Shown in pieces: positions 44,137-53,679 of a DNA stretch of 64,000 bases; within the stretch, counting starts at the first letter, position 1; each line of letters starts with the position of its first letter. The position numbers and the translations under genes are program-made. This DNA is from Hyphomicrobiales bacterium (lineage in GTDB: Bacteria; Pseudomonadota; Alphaproteobacteria; Rhizobiales; Aestuariivirgaceae), in assembly GCA_016710435.1 (NCBI GenBank), contig JADJVV010000001.1:3060501-3124500 (forward strand), written 5' to 3'. The notes under the pieces are model-generated. The model made no database searches and had not been told where the DNA came from. It saw nothing but the letters and a program-made list of their open reading frames with translations.

Positions 44137-45492
44137 CTAACGTTTCAGGATGAGGCTGCCGATGAGGCGGTGCTCGTCGTAGTCACCGCTCGCACTGGCG
44201 CTGTCGAACCATGTGCCGTCATACGTGGCACCCATGGCCATGTAGGGATTGAGCTTCCACTCCAGCCCAGTCTCGATGCCATAGGTCGTGTCGCTGCCAC
44301 CCGTGCTCTTCGCGACCGAGATATCGGCGCCGGCGATCAGGTTGAGATTGTCATGCAGTGCGTGCCTGACCCGTGCCCCTGCCGACCACGATTTCGTTGC
44401 GGAATCGGTGGCGCTTGCTGTTTCCGCAAGACCCAGGGTGGCCGTGAGGTCCACCTGCGTGAGTTCCGTCGGGCGCCACTGGATATTCGCCAGGAGCCCG
44501 GGCGCCTGAACAGTCTTCAGGCTCGGGTCTTCATAGTCGCGGACGAGATAGGCAAGCCCCGCCTCCCCGCTCCACACCGGATCATCGTCGATCTTCAGGC
44601 CCAGCACCGCACCATAGCCTTGCGAGTCACGGCGCAGGCCGTTGCGGTCAACACTCTTGTCGTGGAAACGCGGCGTGTAGGAAACTTCCGCGAACGGCCG
44701 CAGCACGGCGCCGCGATTGAACGTGCCGCGCAAGGAGAGATCGGCCTGCACGTAATTGCGGTCGCTGTTGTCCTCGCTGCCCCCACCGGAGAGATCGACA
44801 TCCTCGAACAGGTTGCGCCGCAGCCCCGCCTCCACCTGCGCATCCACGAAACCGGCTTCGTGTGTTACCGCTGCGCTGCTGCGGAACTCGTGGGACAGAC
44901 GGTTGCCGATGGCGGTATCGGGCACTTCGCTGTTGGCCGCTCCCGTTGAAGTGAGCGTGTAGCCGTCTTCAAGGTCAATCCATGTGCCGTGCCGCACGTC
45001 GAGCCGCAACGCCATCTGCGCATCGGCCGATGCCGTCGACAGATCGCTCTCACCGAGGTAGCGCACGATCTCGCCGCTTGCCGTGGCGGTGAAGGCATGG
45101 CGCGGCCAGTCGCTCACGACAGTGAGGCCAGGCTTGAGCCGCAGGCCGACATCAGGCTTCGCACCGCTGGACGCGCCGCCGACATTGCTCGTGGCCACTG
45201 CGCCGATCTCAAGCGTCGGAAAATAGGTAAGCCCGCCCTGCCGGAGCCCGGGCGCGGCATAGGGATCAGGGGCAGGCGCGCGCTTGCGCCGCAAGGGCGG
45301 AGCGGGATCATCCGTGCTGGAAATGACGGCATAACCGGGAATGGGCGGTGGTGGCGGAGGTTCCACCGAATCCATCAGCGGCCCATACAGGTCGTCGGCA
45401 CTGGCATCCTGCGCCAGCACAGGCTGAACCGCGGCAAGCGCGTACAGGCTTGCCGCGGCGAGCACACAAAGGGGACGACTGACACACAACAT
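44137..45492 (-). CDS. Outer-membrane beta-barrel protein
   Basis: A 451-residue outer-membrane protein. The ATG at 45492 has GGAGG directly upstream and starts a signal peptide (MLCVSRPLCVLAAAS...VLAQ). A Pro-rich stretch (MDSVEPPPPPPIPGYA, about 45-60) follows, then about 370 residues of alternating beta-strand pattern with aromatic girdles (typical 'TATASGEIVRYLGESDLSTA', 'DLTATLGLAETASATDSATK') ending DYDEHRLIGSLILKR, a barrel-type C-terminus. Matches the BBP2_2/putative beta-barrel porin-2 family found beside exopolysaccharide genes; substrate unknown. Neighbours galU and kdsD suggest an envelope role. Confidence 0.82.
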   Translation of the reverse strand: MLCVSRPLCVLAAASLYALAAVQPVLAQDASADDLYGPLMDSVEPPPPPPIPGYAVISSTDDPAPPLRRKRAPAPDPYAAPGLRQGGLTYFPTLEIGAVATSNVGGASSGAKPDVGLRLKPGLTVVSDWPRHAFTATASGEIVRYLGESDLSTASADAQMALRLDVRHGTWIDLEDGYTLTSTGAANSEVPDTAIGNRLSHEFRSSAAVTHEAGFVDAQVEAGLRRNLFEDVDLSGGGSEDNSDRNYVQADLSLRGTFNRGAVLRPFAEVSYTPRFHDKSVDRNGLRRDSQGYGAVLGLKIDDDPVWSGEAGLAYLVRDYEDPSLKTVQAPGLLANIQWRPTELTQVDLTATLGLAETASATDSATKSWSAGARVRHALHDNLNLIAGADISVAKSTGGSDTTYGIETGLEWKLNPYMAMGATYDGTWFDSASASGDYDEHRLIGSLILKR

Positions 45493-45588
45493 CGCCTCCT
45501 TCTCTAAGAAAACATGGTTAACAGGGCCTTGACGCCCTGTTCCAATGAGCAGTGGCAAAGCGCCGGGAATGGACTAAATGCGGGGACC

Positions 45589-46584
45589 ATGACCGCAACA
45601 GACCTTCCCGCCCTTCGCCGCAATTGGCAGGCTTCCGCCCGCGCCGCCATCGCAACGGAAACCCGCGGCATGCAGGCGCTCGAACAGGCACTCGGCAGCA
45701 ACCTCGGCGAGGCATTGGCGGATGCCGTCGCCGTCATCCGCAAGGCGCCGGGCCGCGTCATCATCACCGGCATGGGCAAGAGCGGCCACATCGCCCGCAA
45801 GATCGCCGCAACGCTGGCGTCCACCGGCACGCCTGCCCTCTTCGTCCACCCCGCCGAGGCGAGCCATGGCGACCTCGGCATGATTACCGCCCAGGACGTG
45901 GTCGTCATGCTCTCCAACTCCGGCGAATCCGCCGAACTGCGGGACATTCTCGTTTACAGCCGCCGCTTCAAGGTCCCGCTCATCGCCATGACGTCGCGCC
46001 GCGCCAGCACGCTTGGCCGGGAGGCAGACATCGTGCTGGAACTGCCGGAAGCGAAGGAGGCCTGCCCCAACGGCCTGGCGCCCACCACCTCCACGCTGCT
46101 GCAACTGGCGCTGGGTGACGCGCTGGCCATGGCGCTGCTGGAGGACAAGGGCTTCTCGCCCATGGACTACAAGAACTTCCATCCCGGCGGAAAACTGGGC
46201 GCGCAATTGAAACACGCCAGCGACATCATGCACGCGGGCGAGCGCCTGCCGCTCGTGGCACTGGGAACATCCATGGCCGAGGCCATCCTCACCATGACGC
46301 AGAAATCATTCGGCTGCGTGGGCGTCGTCGATCAGGCGGGAAGGATTGTCGGTCTCGTCACCGATGGCGACTTGCGCCGCCACATGGGCCCGCGTCTCAT
46401 GGACCAGCGGGTTGACGACGTCATGACCCGCGCGCCGAAGACCATCGGCACGGGAATGCTCACCGGGGAAGTGCTGGAATTCCTCAACGGCGCGCGCATC
46501 ACCGCGGTCTTCGTTGTGGACGGGAACGGAAAGCCAGAAGGCCTCATCCATATCCACGACCTGTTGCGGATCGGCGTGAGCTGA
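45589..46584 (+). CDS. kdsD: D-arabinose-5-phosphate isomerase (KdsD/KpsF)
   Basis: Converts ribulose-5-phosphate to arabinose-5-phosphate, the first step to Kdo for lipopolysaccharide; 331 aa. SIS domain (GRVIITGMGKSGHIARKIAAT, AEASHGDLGMI, SNSGESAEL, PTTSTLLQLALGDALA) and two C-terminal CBS domains (about 205-331; VDQAGRIVGLVTDGDLRRHM; FVVDGNGKPEGLIHIHDLL). The ATG at 45589 after CGGGGACC gives the conserved start; the open frame begins earlier. It is divergent from the barrel gene and converges on scpB with 6 bases between stops. Confidence 0.94.
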   Translation: MTATDLPALRRNWQASARAAIATETRGMQALEQALGSNLGEALADAVAVIRKAPGRVIITGMGKSGHIARKIAATLASTGTPALFVHPAEASHGDLGMITAQDVVVMLSNSGESAELRDILVYSRRFKVPLIAMTSRRASTLGREADIVLELPEAKEACPNGLAPTTSTLLQLALGDALAMALLEDKGFSPMDYKNFHPGGKLGAQLKHASDIMHAGERLPLVALGTSMAEAILTMTQKSFGCVGVVDQAGRIVGLVTDGDLRRHMGPRLMDQRVDDVMTRAPKTIGTGMLTGEVLEFLNGARITAVFVVDGNGKPEGLIHIHDLLRIGVS

Positions 46585-46590
46585 GCGCGA

Positions 46591-47400
46591 TCAGGTCGCG
46601 CTTTCGTCCGGAGTTTCGGCAGGCGATTCCGGCGCAACGGCTTCCGCAGCGGGCGGCGCATCGGGATCCGGCAAGTGCATCTCCAGCGGAATCTGTTCGG
46701 TGCCGTCCAGCGGCTCTTCATCCGCCGTCAGTTCCTCCGCCGACTTCGGCACAGGCACATCGAAGCCCGGCGGCAGGTTGGCCTCCAGAAGGCCCGCGGC
46801 CTTCAGTTCCTGCAGGCCCGGCAGGTCGGTGATTTCGTTCAGGCCGAAATGCTGCATGAAGTTTTCGGTGGTGCCGTAGGTGACGGGACGGCCCGGCGAC
46901 TTGCGACGGCCCCGCATCTTGATCCAGCCAATGTCAAGCAGCGTGTCGAGCGTGCCCTTGGAAATCGCCACGCCACGAATGTCCTCGATGTCGGCGCGCG
47001 TCACCGGCTGGTGGTAGGCGATGATGGCGAGGGTCTCAAGGCCGGCCTTGGTCAGGCGTTTCTGTTCCTGCACGTCCTTGCGCAGAACGAAGGACATGTC
47101 GTCGGCAGTGCGGAACATGTACTTGCCTGCCAGCTGCACAAGATTCACGCCACGGTTCGCATAGTTCTCGCGCAGGTCATCCAGAAGACCCGCAATGTCG
47201 GCGCTCTCGGGAAGGTGCTCCTTGAACTTCTCCAGGCTCACCGGCTCGGTCGCGGCAAACAGGATGGCTTCGAGGATGCGCAGATGCTGGCTCCGTTCGG
47301 CGTGAGGATGCATGGTCACCACGGCTCCCTGCTCCGCGTCCGCGTCCGTGCCGTCGTCCGGCTGCGCGTTCATCTCGATGGCTGTCAGTGTCGATGGCAC
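46591..47400 (-). CDS. scpB: Segregation and condensation protein B
   Basis: Kleisin-interacting subunit of the SMC condensin complex; 269 aa. Two winged-helix domains (about 35-200): LRILEAILFAATEPVSLEKF, then EQKRLTKAGLETLAIIAYHQPVTRADIEDIRGV and GRPVTYGTTENFMQHFGLNE. The C-terminal 50 residues are a disordered acidic, Pro/Glu-rich tail, common in alphaproteobacteria. It follows scpA by 18 bases and ends the minus-strand run that began with dgt. Confidence 0.95.
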   Translation of the reverse strand: MPSTLTAIEMNAQPDDGTDADAEQGAVVTMHPHAERSQHLRILEAILFAATEPVSLEKFKEHLPESADIAGLLDDLRENYANRGVNLVQLAGKYMFRTADDMSFVLRKDVQEQKRLTKAGLETLAIIAYHQPVTRADIEDIRGVAISKGTLDTLLDIGWIKMRGRRKSPGRPVTYGTTENFMQHFGLNEITDLPGLQELKAAGLLEANLPPGFDVPVPKSAEELTADEEPLDGTEQIPLEMHLPDPDAPPAAEAVAPESPAETPDESAT

Positions 47401-47418
47401 GGTGATCTGTCCTGTCGT

Positions 47419-48300
47419 TTAGGCTGCTGCGCCGCGGCGCCGCAGATAGATGGGTTTGAAGGCATCATCCTGGCGGAGTTCCAGCACGCCCTCGCGTGCC
47501 AGTTCCAGGCTGGCCGTGAAACTCGAAGCGCGCACCGAGCGCCGCAATTCCGGTGTGGCGAGATAGCGCTCAAGCCACGTGTCGAAGGTGCCCCATTCAT
47601 CCATGGCGCCGACGAGCCGCTCCAGCGTCTCGCGTGCTTCCTTGATGCTCCACACCGGTTGGCGCTTCACCGTATATGTCTGCCGCACCATCTTCTTGGA
47701 GCGCCGGTCCGCATAGGCTTTCAGCAGGTCGAGCAGTGTATCGGCATATTCCCGCTGCCGGTCGATCACCAGAGGCTCTGGCGCGCCGCGGAAGAAGACA
47801 TCGATGCCGAGCTGGCTCCGGTCCATCAGGCTCTGTGCCCGCTCCCGCATGGCCTGCAGGCGCTGCAGGCGGAACGCCAGGCGCGCCGCCATGTCCTGCG
47901 GTGTCGCCTCGCCTTCCGTCGCAGGCGGTGCGGGAATGAGGAGCCGCGACTTCAGATAGGTCAGCCACGCCGCCATCACCAGATAGTCCGCGGCAAGCTC
48001 CAGCCGCATGGCGCGGGCGCGCTCCATGTAGGCGATGTACTGGTCGGCGAGCGCCAGGATGGAAATCTGCGACAGGTCGATCTTGTGCGTGCGCGCAAGG
48101 TCGAGCAACAGATCCAGCGGACCTTCGAACCCAGCCACGTCGACAATCAGGCGCTCGTCTTCGGAAGGCAGCGCCTCGCGCCGCAAAGCCCCCTCGCCAT
48201 CGGGCCAGCCCTGCGCCGGATCAGCCATCGCAGCATCCGGTGCCGGACTTTCCGGCACCGGGCTTGACCCGGGATCAGGCGTATCGTTGCTCATGCTCAT
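47419..48300 (-). CDS. scpA: Segregation and condensation protein A
   Basis: Kleisin subunit linking SMC heads; 293 aa. Conserved LIVDVAGFEGPLDLLLDLARTHKIDLSQISI, IAYMERARAMRLELAADYLVMAAWLTYLKSRLL and C-terminal winged helix. It has about 50 extra residues before the conserved start, rich in Pro/Ser/Ala/Asp; part of that extension is encoded by a long palindrome (48237-48261 and an adjacent one), see separate entry. Whether translation truly starts at 48300 or at an internal codon is therefore open, e.g. an ATG at 48228 just downstream of the palindrome. Confidence 0.93.
   Translation of the reverse strand: MSMSNDTPDPGSSPVPESPAPDAAMADPAQGWPDGEGALRREALPSEDERLIVDVAGFEGPLDLLLDLARTHKIDLSQISILALADQYIAYMERARAMRLELAADYLVMAAWLTYLKSRLLIPAPPATEGEATPQDMAARLAFRLQRLQAMRERAQSLMDRSQLGIDVFFRGAPEPLVIDRQREYADTLLDLLKAYADRRSKKMVRQTYTVKRQPVWSIKEARETLERLVGAMDEWGTFDTWLERYLATPELRRSVRASSFTASLELAREGVLELRQDDAFKPIYLRRRGAAA
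48237..48277. repeat. Palindromic repeat inside the scpA N-terminal coding region
   Basis: CCGGTGCCGGA (48237-48247) and TCCGGCACCGG (48251-48261) are a perfect 11-bp inverted repeat with a 3-base spacer; CCGGG/CCCGG (48258-48262 with 48268-48272) forms a second, overlapping one followed by GATCA. The form resembles the intergenic palindromic element after pdhB. It is translated in frame as part of ScpA's non-conserved N-terminal tail. Confidence 0.6.
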
Positions 48301-48375
48301 GACGGGCTTTTAGCGCCCGGGCGGGGCCTTGCCCATCTCAAAGGCGGGCCTTTCAACTGCAATTTGAAGGCGTGC

Positions 48376-49419
48376 TCAGGCCGTGGTCTTCACGCCCGCC
48401 TTGAGCACCGCCTCCAGGTCGCGTAACGCCACTTTTTCGTCGTAGGGCAAAGGCTTGCGCCGCGCCCTGAGAGCGGCCTTGGCCCGCGCCAGAGCCTTGC
48501 CCTTGAGAGGCCCAGCAGCAGCCGCAACCTCTTCCATTTCCGCGAGAACACCGTTGCAATGCAGAACCATATCCACCCCCGCATCGAGCGAGGCCTGCAC
48601 CTTCTCCGTCATCGTCCCGGACAATGCCTTCATGGAGAGGTCGTCGGTCATCAGCAACCCGCCGTAGCCCAGCTGCTTGCGGATCACGTCGCGCACCACG
48701 CGCTTTGACTGCGTGGCGGGGTGATCGGCGTCGATCGCCTCCAGCACAACATGCGCCGTCATCGCCATGGGACAGGCGGAAAGTCCCGCGAACGGCTGGA
48801 AGTCATGGGCCTCCAGTTCGCTGCGGGTCGCCTTGATCACGGGGAGATCATAGTGACTGTCCACCACGGCGCGGCCATGGCCGGGAATGTGCTTGATCAC
48901 GGGCAGAACACCGCCGTCCATCAGGCCATCCATGTAGGCGCGCGCCAGCGACAATGCCGCTTCGGGCCGGGCGTGGAAGGTGCGGCTTGCAATCGCGGGT
49001 GTCGTATCTTCCCGCGGCAGGTCCAGCACTGGCGCACAGTTCACGGTAATGCCGGCGGCCTCAAGGTCAGCCCCCATCAGCCGCGCCACGAGACGCGTGG
49101 CCCGCAAGGCATGCAGCGGGCAAGATTGATACAGCCGGCCGTAATCCTCGGCCGCCGGATATTTGCGCCACTCCGGCACGGGCGGGCCCATGCGCTGCAC
49201 GCGGCCGCCTTCCTGATCGATGAACACGGGCGCGTCCTTGCGGCCTACTGCGGCACGGAAGGCCGACGTCAACGCCCTGATCTGCGACGGCGATTCACAA
49301 TTGCGCTTGAAGAGGATCAGGCCCCAGGGATTGGCCTTCGTGAAGAATGCGGTTTCGGCATCACTCAGGGCGTACCCCGAGCAGCCGCTGATGAATGCGC
49401 CAACGGGTGTACGCGCCAT
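48376..49419 (-). CDS. nagZ: Beta-N-acetylhexosaminidase NagZ
   Basis: Glycoside hydrolase family 3 enzyme removing GlcNAc from anhydro-muropeptides in cell-wall recycling; 347 aa. Conserved FIDQEGGRVQRM, VIKHIPGHGRAVVDSHYDLP (KH..GHG..DSH) and nucleophile in MTDDLSMKAL. No signal peptide, so cytosolic as expected. The ATG at 49419 has AAGGAAAT upstream. Member of the dgt-argS-SPOR-nagZ-scpAB group; near-full conservation of this order in alphaproteobacteria. Confidence 0.95.
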   Translation of the reverse strand: MARTPVGAFISGCSGYALSDAETAFFTKANPWGLILFKRNCESPSQIRALTSAFRAAVGRKDAPVFIDQEGGRVQRMGPPVPEWRKYPAAEDYGRLYQSCPLHALRATRLVARLMGADLEAAGITVNCAPVLDLPREDTTPAIASRTFHARPEAALSLARAYMDGLMDGGVLPVIKHIPGHGRAVVDSHYDLPVIKATRSELEAHDFQPFAGLSACPMAMTAHVVLEAIDADHPATQSKRVVRDVIRKQLGYGGLLMTDDLSMKALSGTMTEKVQASLDAGVDMVLHCNGVLAEMEEVAAAAGPLKGKALARAKAALRARRKPLPYDEKVALRDLEAVLKAGVKTTA

Positions 49420-49467
49420 AAGATTTCCTTGAAACAAGAGAACGACTATTAAGACCCAGCGTTTTGG

Positions 49468-51880
49468 CTATTGCCGCCGCACAAGGCAATCCCGCTCGCC
49501 AGCGGCGAAGAGTTTTGCACAGACGGCGCTTGCCTGTTCACGACTCTGCATGACGCCAACTGCCAAACGGTACCGCGTGCTGCCGCCGACAACCGCCTGG
49601 GTGACGATGGGTGACAATCCCGCAAAGGCGGCACCATGCTTTGCCTTCAACCTGCCGAACTCCTTGCTCGCGTCTGACTGGTTCGCAAACGAGGCAAGCT
49701 GTGCCACATAACCGCTGCCCCCGGTGGAAGCCTGCTGTTGTGGTGCGGGTTGGGGAGCCTGTTGCGGCGCGGGCTGTGGCGTAGGCTGCGTGATCTTCAC
49801 AGGTGCCGTCGCCTGCTGCTGGATGGGTGCAGGAGCAGCCACGGGTTCATCGGCGCTGTCCTCGCCCTTGAACAGGTCAGCGATGGTGCGCTTCTTCTTC
49901 ACAGGCGCAGCCGCCGCTGTTCCCGCCGCAGGCGGAGCCACCACGGCATCTCCATCATACAAACCGCCGCTGTTGCTGCTCATGGAGGCCGTGCCACCAG
50001 CCGTCTCGGCGCTGGCCACATCCTCTTCCGCAAGCGAATTGATTTTCCTGGACGGCGGAACGAGTACGACAGGCTTTGAGCCGAGACTCTTCTCTGCTGT
50101 CTTGACTGGCTTCTTCTCCATGACCTTCTTCTTCACCGGCGCAACGGCTGGCGCGGGATCAGGTTCGCTGATGGTTTCGCTGCCTGTGTCCGCCGCCGTC
50201 TCGGTCCCGCCCGGAACAGGCCCCGGCTCAGGCGGAACGGGGAGCACGGATTGACCCGCAGTCGAGTCTGTCGCCACAGAATCGCTCTTAACAGCGGAAT
50301 TTATTCCCCCAGGATCGGATTTTCCGGTAGCCGCCAAAGACGGGTCTGCCGCCTGGCTTGCGCCGGCGGCAGGGTTGATCATGGCCTGGTTCGAGGTCTT
50401 GTCCCCGGGAAGAGCGCCTTGCTGGTCGCCCGCGCCCGTGTCGCCTGGCGGAGGCGGAAGCGGCAGCGGCACCAGTTCCTCCTGACCGGAGGCAGGCGTG
50501 GTGTCGGCGCCCGGCGTTCCGCCGTCGGCTCCGGCCGCAGGGTCGGCCCCCTGCTGGATGTTGGTGCTGTCACCCGGTTGTGCCGGAACCTCTTCCGACT
50601 GGATGACATCGCCGCCCAGCACTTCGCGGTCGCCCACGATACGGTCGTAGATCAGTTTCTTCGGTGGCGCGTTGGCCTGCGGAGCCGGATCCGGCGTGAC
50701 CTTGGCAGGCTGGGCCGGGGCCTGGACGACGGGCGCGTTGCCCTGTCCACCAGCCAGGGTCTTGTCCTGGCTGCTCTGGTAAACCCACCACAGGCCGAGG
50801 CCAGCAGCGAGCGCGAGCAGGAATAGCAACACCAGCGGCAGAAGCGGACCGCGTGACGGCGGCAGGTCTTCCTCATAAGCCTGTTCGTCGCGATAGGCCT
50901 GGGTGTAGTCGCCCGCGGTGGCACGGCGCGTGGCGCGCGTGTCGGAAAACACATCGTGTTCAGGATATTCCTCGGCGCGGAAACCGCCAACGGCGGGACG
51001 CGGCGGCGGACGCATGCTGCGCCCGCGCGAATCGAAATTCTCAGTGCTGAAGCCAGGACCGGCGGGCGGCGTCGCCGGCATGTTGAGGCGCGGCTGGTTG
51101 CCATAGTTGCTGACGGGAGGCGGCGGCGCATAGGCCGGCGGCGGCTGATAGCCCCCCGCGGAATATCCCCGCGCCCCCGGATCGATCGGGCGGTACGGTG
51201 GCGGCATCTGTCCCGCCATAGGACGGCGGATTGCCATACCCACCAGCAGGCGGCGGCGTGTAACGCGATTGCGGACGGGCCGGCACGACAGGCGGCGGCA
51301 TCGCGCCGGCAGGACGCGGCGGTATCATCGGACGCTCAGCACCCAGCGGGGCGCGCGGCGGCGTCATCGGCGCCGGAGACATGGACGGCGGCGGCACCAT
51401 GCTGCGCGGTGGTACAGCGGACTTGGGCGGAGCAGCAACAGGAGGTGCGGGTGGAACGGCAGCTTGCGCCGGGCGCGGCGCCGGAGCGGCAGGCTTCGGC
51501 TGATCGCTGTCATCGACGGCGAAGGTGAATTTCGGCTTGGCGCCATTGCTGGCTTCGGGCTTCACGACGGCGCGCTGGCTGGCAGCCTGCACGCGCTGTT
51601 CGGCAAGGCGTTCCTGCGCTTCGCGCTGGGCCTTGAGCTTTTCGGCCAGCTTCTCGCCCGTGGCACCGACAGGTGCCGCCGCAGGCGTGCCGCGTGGCGG
51701 TGCGGCCTTCACTTGGGGGCGCGGCGCCATGGGTGCGGGCTTCACCGCGGCAGGACGCGCCGGAGCCGGAGCGGCAGGCGTAAATTCATCGGCAATGCGG
51801 GGCATATCTTTGCCCGCGCCGATGCCCAGGCGTTCCCGCCAGCTGCGCTTGTCCGTTCCGTTGCTGGAATTCTGATCCAT
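49468..51880 (-). pseudogene. SPOR-domain membrane protein split by a one-base frameshift
   Basis: The gene between argS and nagZ in alphaproteobacteria encodes a SPOR-domain protein binding septal peptidoglycan. Here the frame opens at the ATG 51880 (15 bases after argS) and runs 223 codons of Pro/Ala/Lys-rich cytosolic tail, then the protein continues in the +1 frame to 49468. The shift is at the GGG at 51214-51212 on the minus strand: removing one G joins PPSYGG to QMPPPYRP and gives one protein of about 803 residues. Without it, the first frame runs 57 codons of foreign sequence to a stop at 51041. The second part (an internal ATG at 51243 would give 591 aa) has the membrane helix LPLVLLFLLALAAGLGLWWV, a long disordered periplasmic linker and the SPOR domain (YVAQLASFANQSDASKEF...YRLAVGVM). 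It may be a sequencing error, a real mutation, or two functional pieces. Confidence 0.8.
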
Positions 51881-51895
51881 ACCCTTTGCCCGTTC

Positions 51896-53638
51896 CTACA
51901 TCTCCTCGACAGGTCTTACGCCGAGAATGTTAAGCCCGTTGGCAAGAGAATAGCGGATTGCGCGGAGAAACGCTATCCGAGTCATCGTCAGTTGCCGTTG
52001 GGCGGGGATAATGAAGCGCAAATGCGGCGCTTCTTTGCCCTTGTTCCAAAGGGCATGAAAATCGCTCGCTAAATCATAGAGATAGAAAGATATTCTGTGA
52101 GGCTCATGGGCCAGTGCCGCCGCTTCGAGCAAGCGCGGAAAGGCGGCCATCCGGCGGATCACCGCAAGCTCGGCTTCGTCCGTCAACAGATCGAATTGCA
52201 CATCGCTCTCTTCCGCCGCGCCGAAACCTTCGGATTCGGCATTGCGCAGCACCGAACAAATGCGCGCATGGGCGTACTGCACGTAGAAAACCGGATTGTC
52301 CTTCGACTGCTCTGTCACCTTGGCGAAATCGAAATCGAGCGGTGCCTCGTTCTTGCGGTAGAGCATCATGAAGCGCACGACGTCCGGACCAACCTCGTCC
52401 ACCACATCGCGCAGCGTCACGAATTCCCCTGCCCGCTTGGACATGCGCACCGGTTCGCCGTTGCGGAACAACTTCACCAGTTGGCACAGCCGCACGATGA
52501 CCTGCACCTTGCCCTCACCGGCGATGGCCGAGGCCACGGCCTGGAGGCGTTTCACATAACCGCCGTGATCGGCACCGAGGATATAGATCAGCTGCTTGAA
52601 GCCGCGCGAAATCTTGTCACGGCTATAGGCCACGTCGGAGGCAAAATAGGTGAAGCTGCCGTCGGATTTCTTCAGCGGACGATCGACATCGTCTCCGAAG
52701 GCCGTGGCGCGGAACAGCGTCTGCTCACGGTCTTCCCAGTCTTCCGGCACTTCGCCCTTCGGCTTGTCCAGCCGGCCCTGATAGACATGCCCGGCCTTTT
52801 CGAGGCTTGCCAGCGTGTCATCGACGGCACCCGAGGTGTGCAGCGATTTTTCCGAGAAGAACACCTCCTGCCGGATGTTCAACGCAGCAAGATCATCACG
52901 GATCAGGTCCATCATCATGGCGATCGCGATCGCGCGTACGGGTTCCAGCCACGCCGCTTCAGGCTTGTCGAGAAGCGTGCGGCCGAACTCTTTCGCCAGC
53001 TCAGCACCGACGGCCTTGAGATAGTCCCCCGGATAAAGGCCCGCCGGAATCTCGCCGATGTCCTCGCCCAGCGCCTCGCGGTAGCGGAGGTAGGCGGAAC
53101 GCGCCAACGTATCGACCTGCGCGCCTGCATCGTTGATGTAGTATTCCTTGGAGACGTTGTAGCCCGTCACGGCCAGCAGGGCCGCCAGCGCATCACCAAA
53201 CACCGCACCCCGGCAATGCCCCACATGCAAGGGGCCTGTGGGATTGGCGGAAACATACTCCACGTTGACCTTCTCGCCCTGGCCAAGGGTCGAGTTGCCA
53301 AAGCGCTCCTTCAGAGCGGAAACAGAATCGAGAAACGTCGGCCAGATGGAGGGCGCAAGACGCAGGTTGATGAAACCCGGCCCGGCGATCTCGGCCGCAC
53401 TCACGTCAGGTGCCGCAACAAGTTTCGCGCACAGCAGTTCCGCCAGCTTGCGCGGCTGCATGTTGGCGGCCTTGGCCAGCACCATCGCGGCATTGGAAGA
53501 CACATCGCCATGCGACGGATCACGCGGCGGCTCGGCGACCACGCGTGACAGGTCGAGGCCCGCGGGAATCTGCCCGCCGGCTGCAAGGTCGTTGAGGGCC
53601 TGCTCCACGAGGCCGTGAAAGTGCGCAAAGAGGTTCAT
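51896..53638 (-). CDS. argS: Arginyl-tRNA synthetase
   Basis: Class I synthetase, 580 aa. N-terminal additional domain (1-90), HIGH as SANPTGPLHVGHCRGAVFGDAL, KMSKS variant VRMSKRAGEFVTLRD, GADHGGYVKRLQA and the DALR anticodon-binding end (SFYLYDLASDFHALWNKG, TRIAFLRAIRYSLANGLNIL). Length normal. dgt lies upstream (41-base gap), the SPOR gene downstream (15 bases). Confidence 0.97.
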   Translation of the reverse strand: MNLFAHFHGLVEQALNDLAAGGQIPAGLDLSRVVAEPPRDPSHGDVSSNAAMVLAKAANMQPRKLAELLCAKLVAAPDVSAAEIAGPGFINLRLAPSIWPTFLDSVSALKERFGNSTLGQGEKVNVEYVSANPTGPLHVGHCRGAVFGDALAALLAVTGYNVSKEYYINDAGAQVDTLARSAYLRYREALGEDIGEIPAGLYPGDYLKAVGAELAKEFGRTLLDKPEAAWLEPVRAIAIAMMMDLIRDDLAALNIRQEVFFSEKSLHTSGAVDDTLASLEKAGHVYQGRLDKPKGEVPEDWEDREQTLFRATAFGDDVDRPLKKSDGSFTYFASDVAYSRDKISRGFKQLIYILGADHGGYVKRLQAVASAIAGEGKVQVIVRLCQLVKLFRNGEPVRMSKRAGEFVTLRDVVDEVGPDVVRFMMLYRKNEAPLDFDFAKVTEQSKDNPVFYVQYAHARICSVLRNAESEGFGAAEESDVQFDLLTDEAELAVIRRMAAFPRLLEAAALAHEPHRISFYLYDLASDFHALWNKGKEAPHLRFIIPAQRQLTMTRIAFLRAIRYSLANGLNILGVRPVEEM

Positions 53639-53679
53639 ACTGAATCGCTAAATAATTGATTGATTTATTTAACTTTCGC

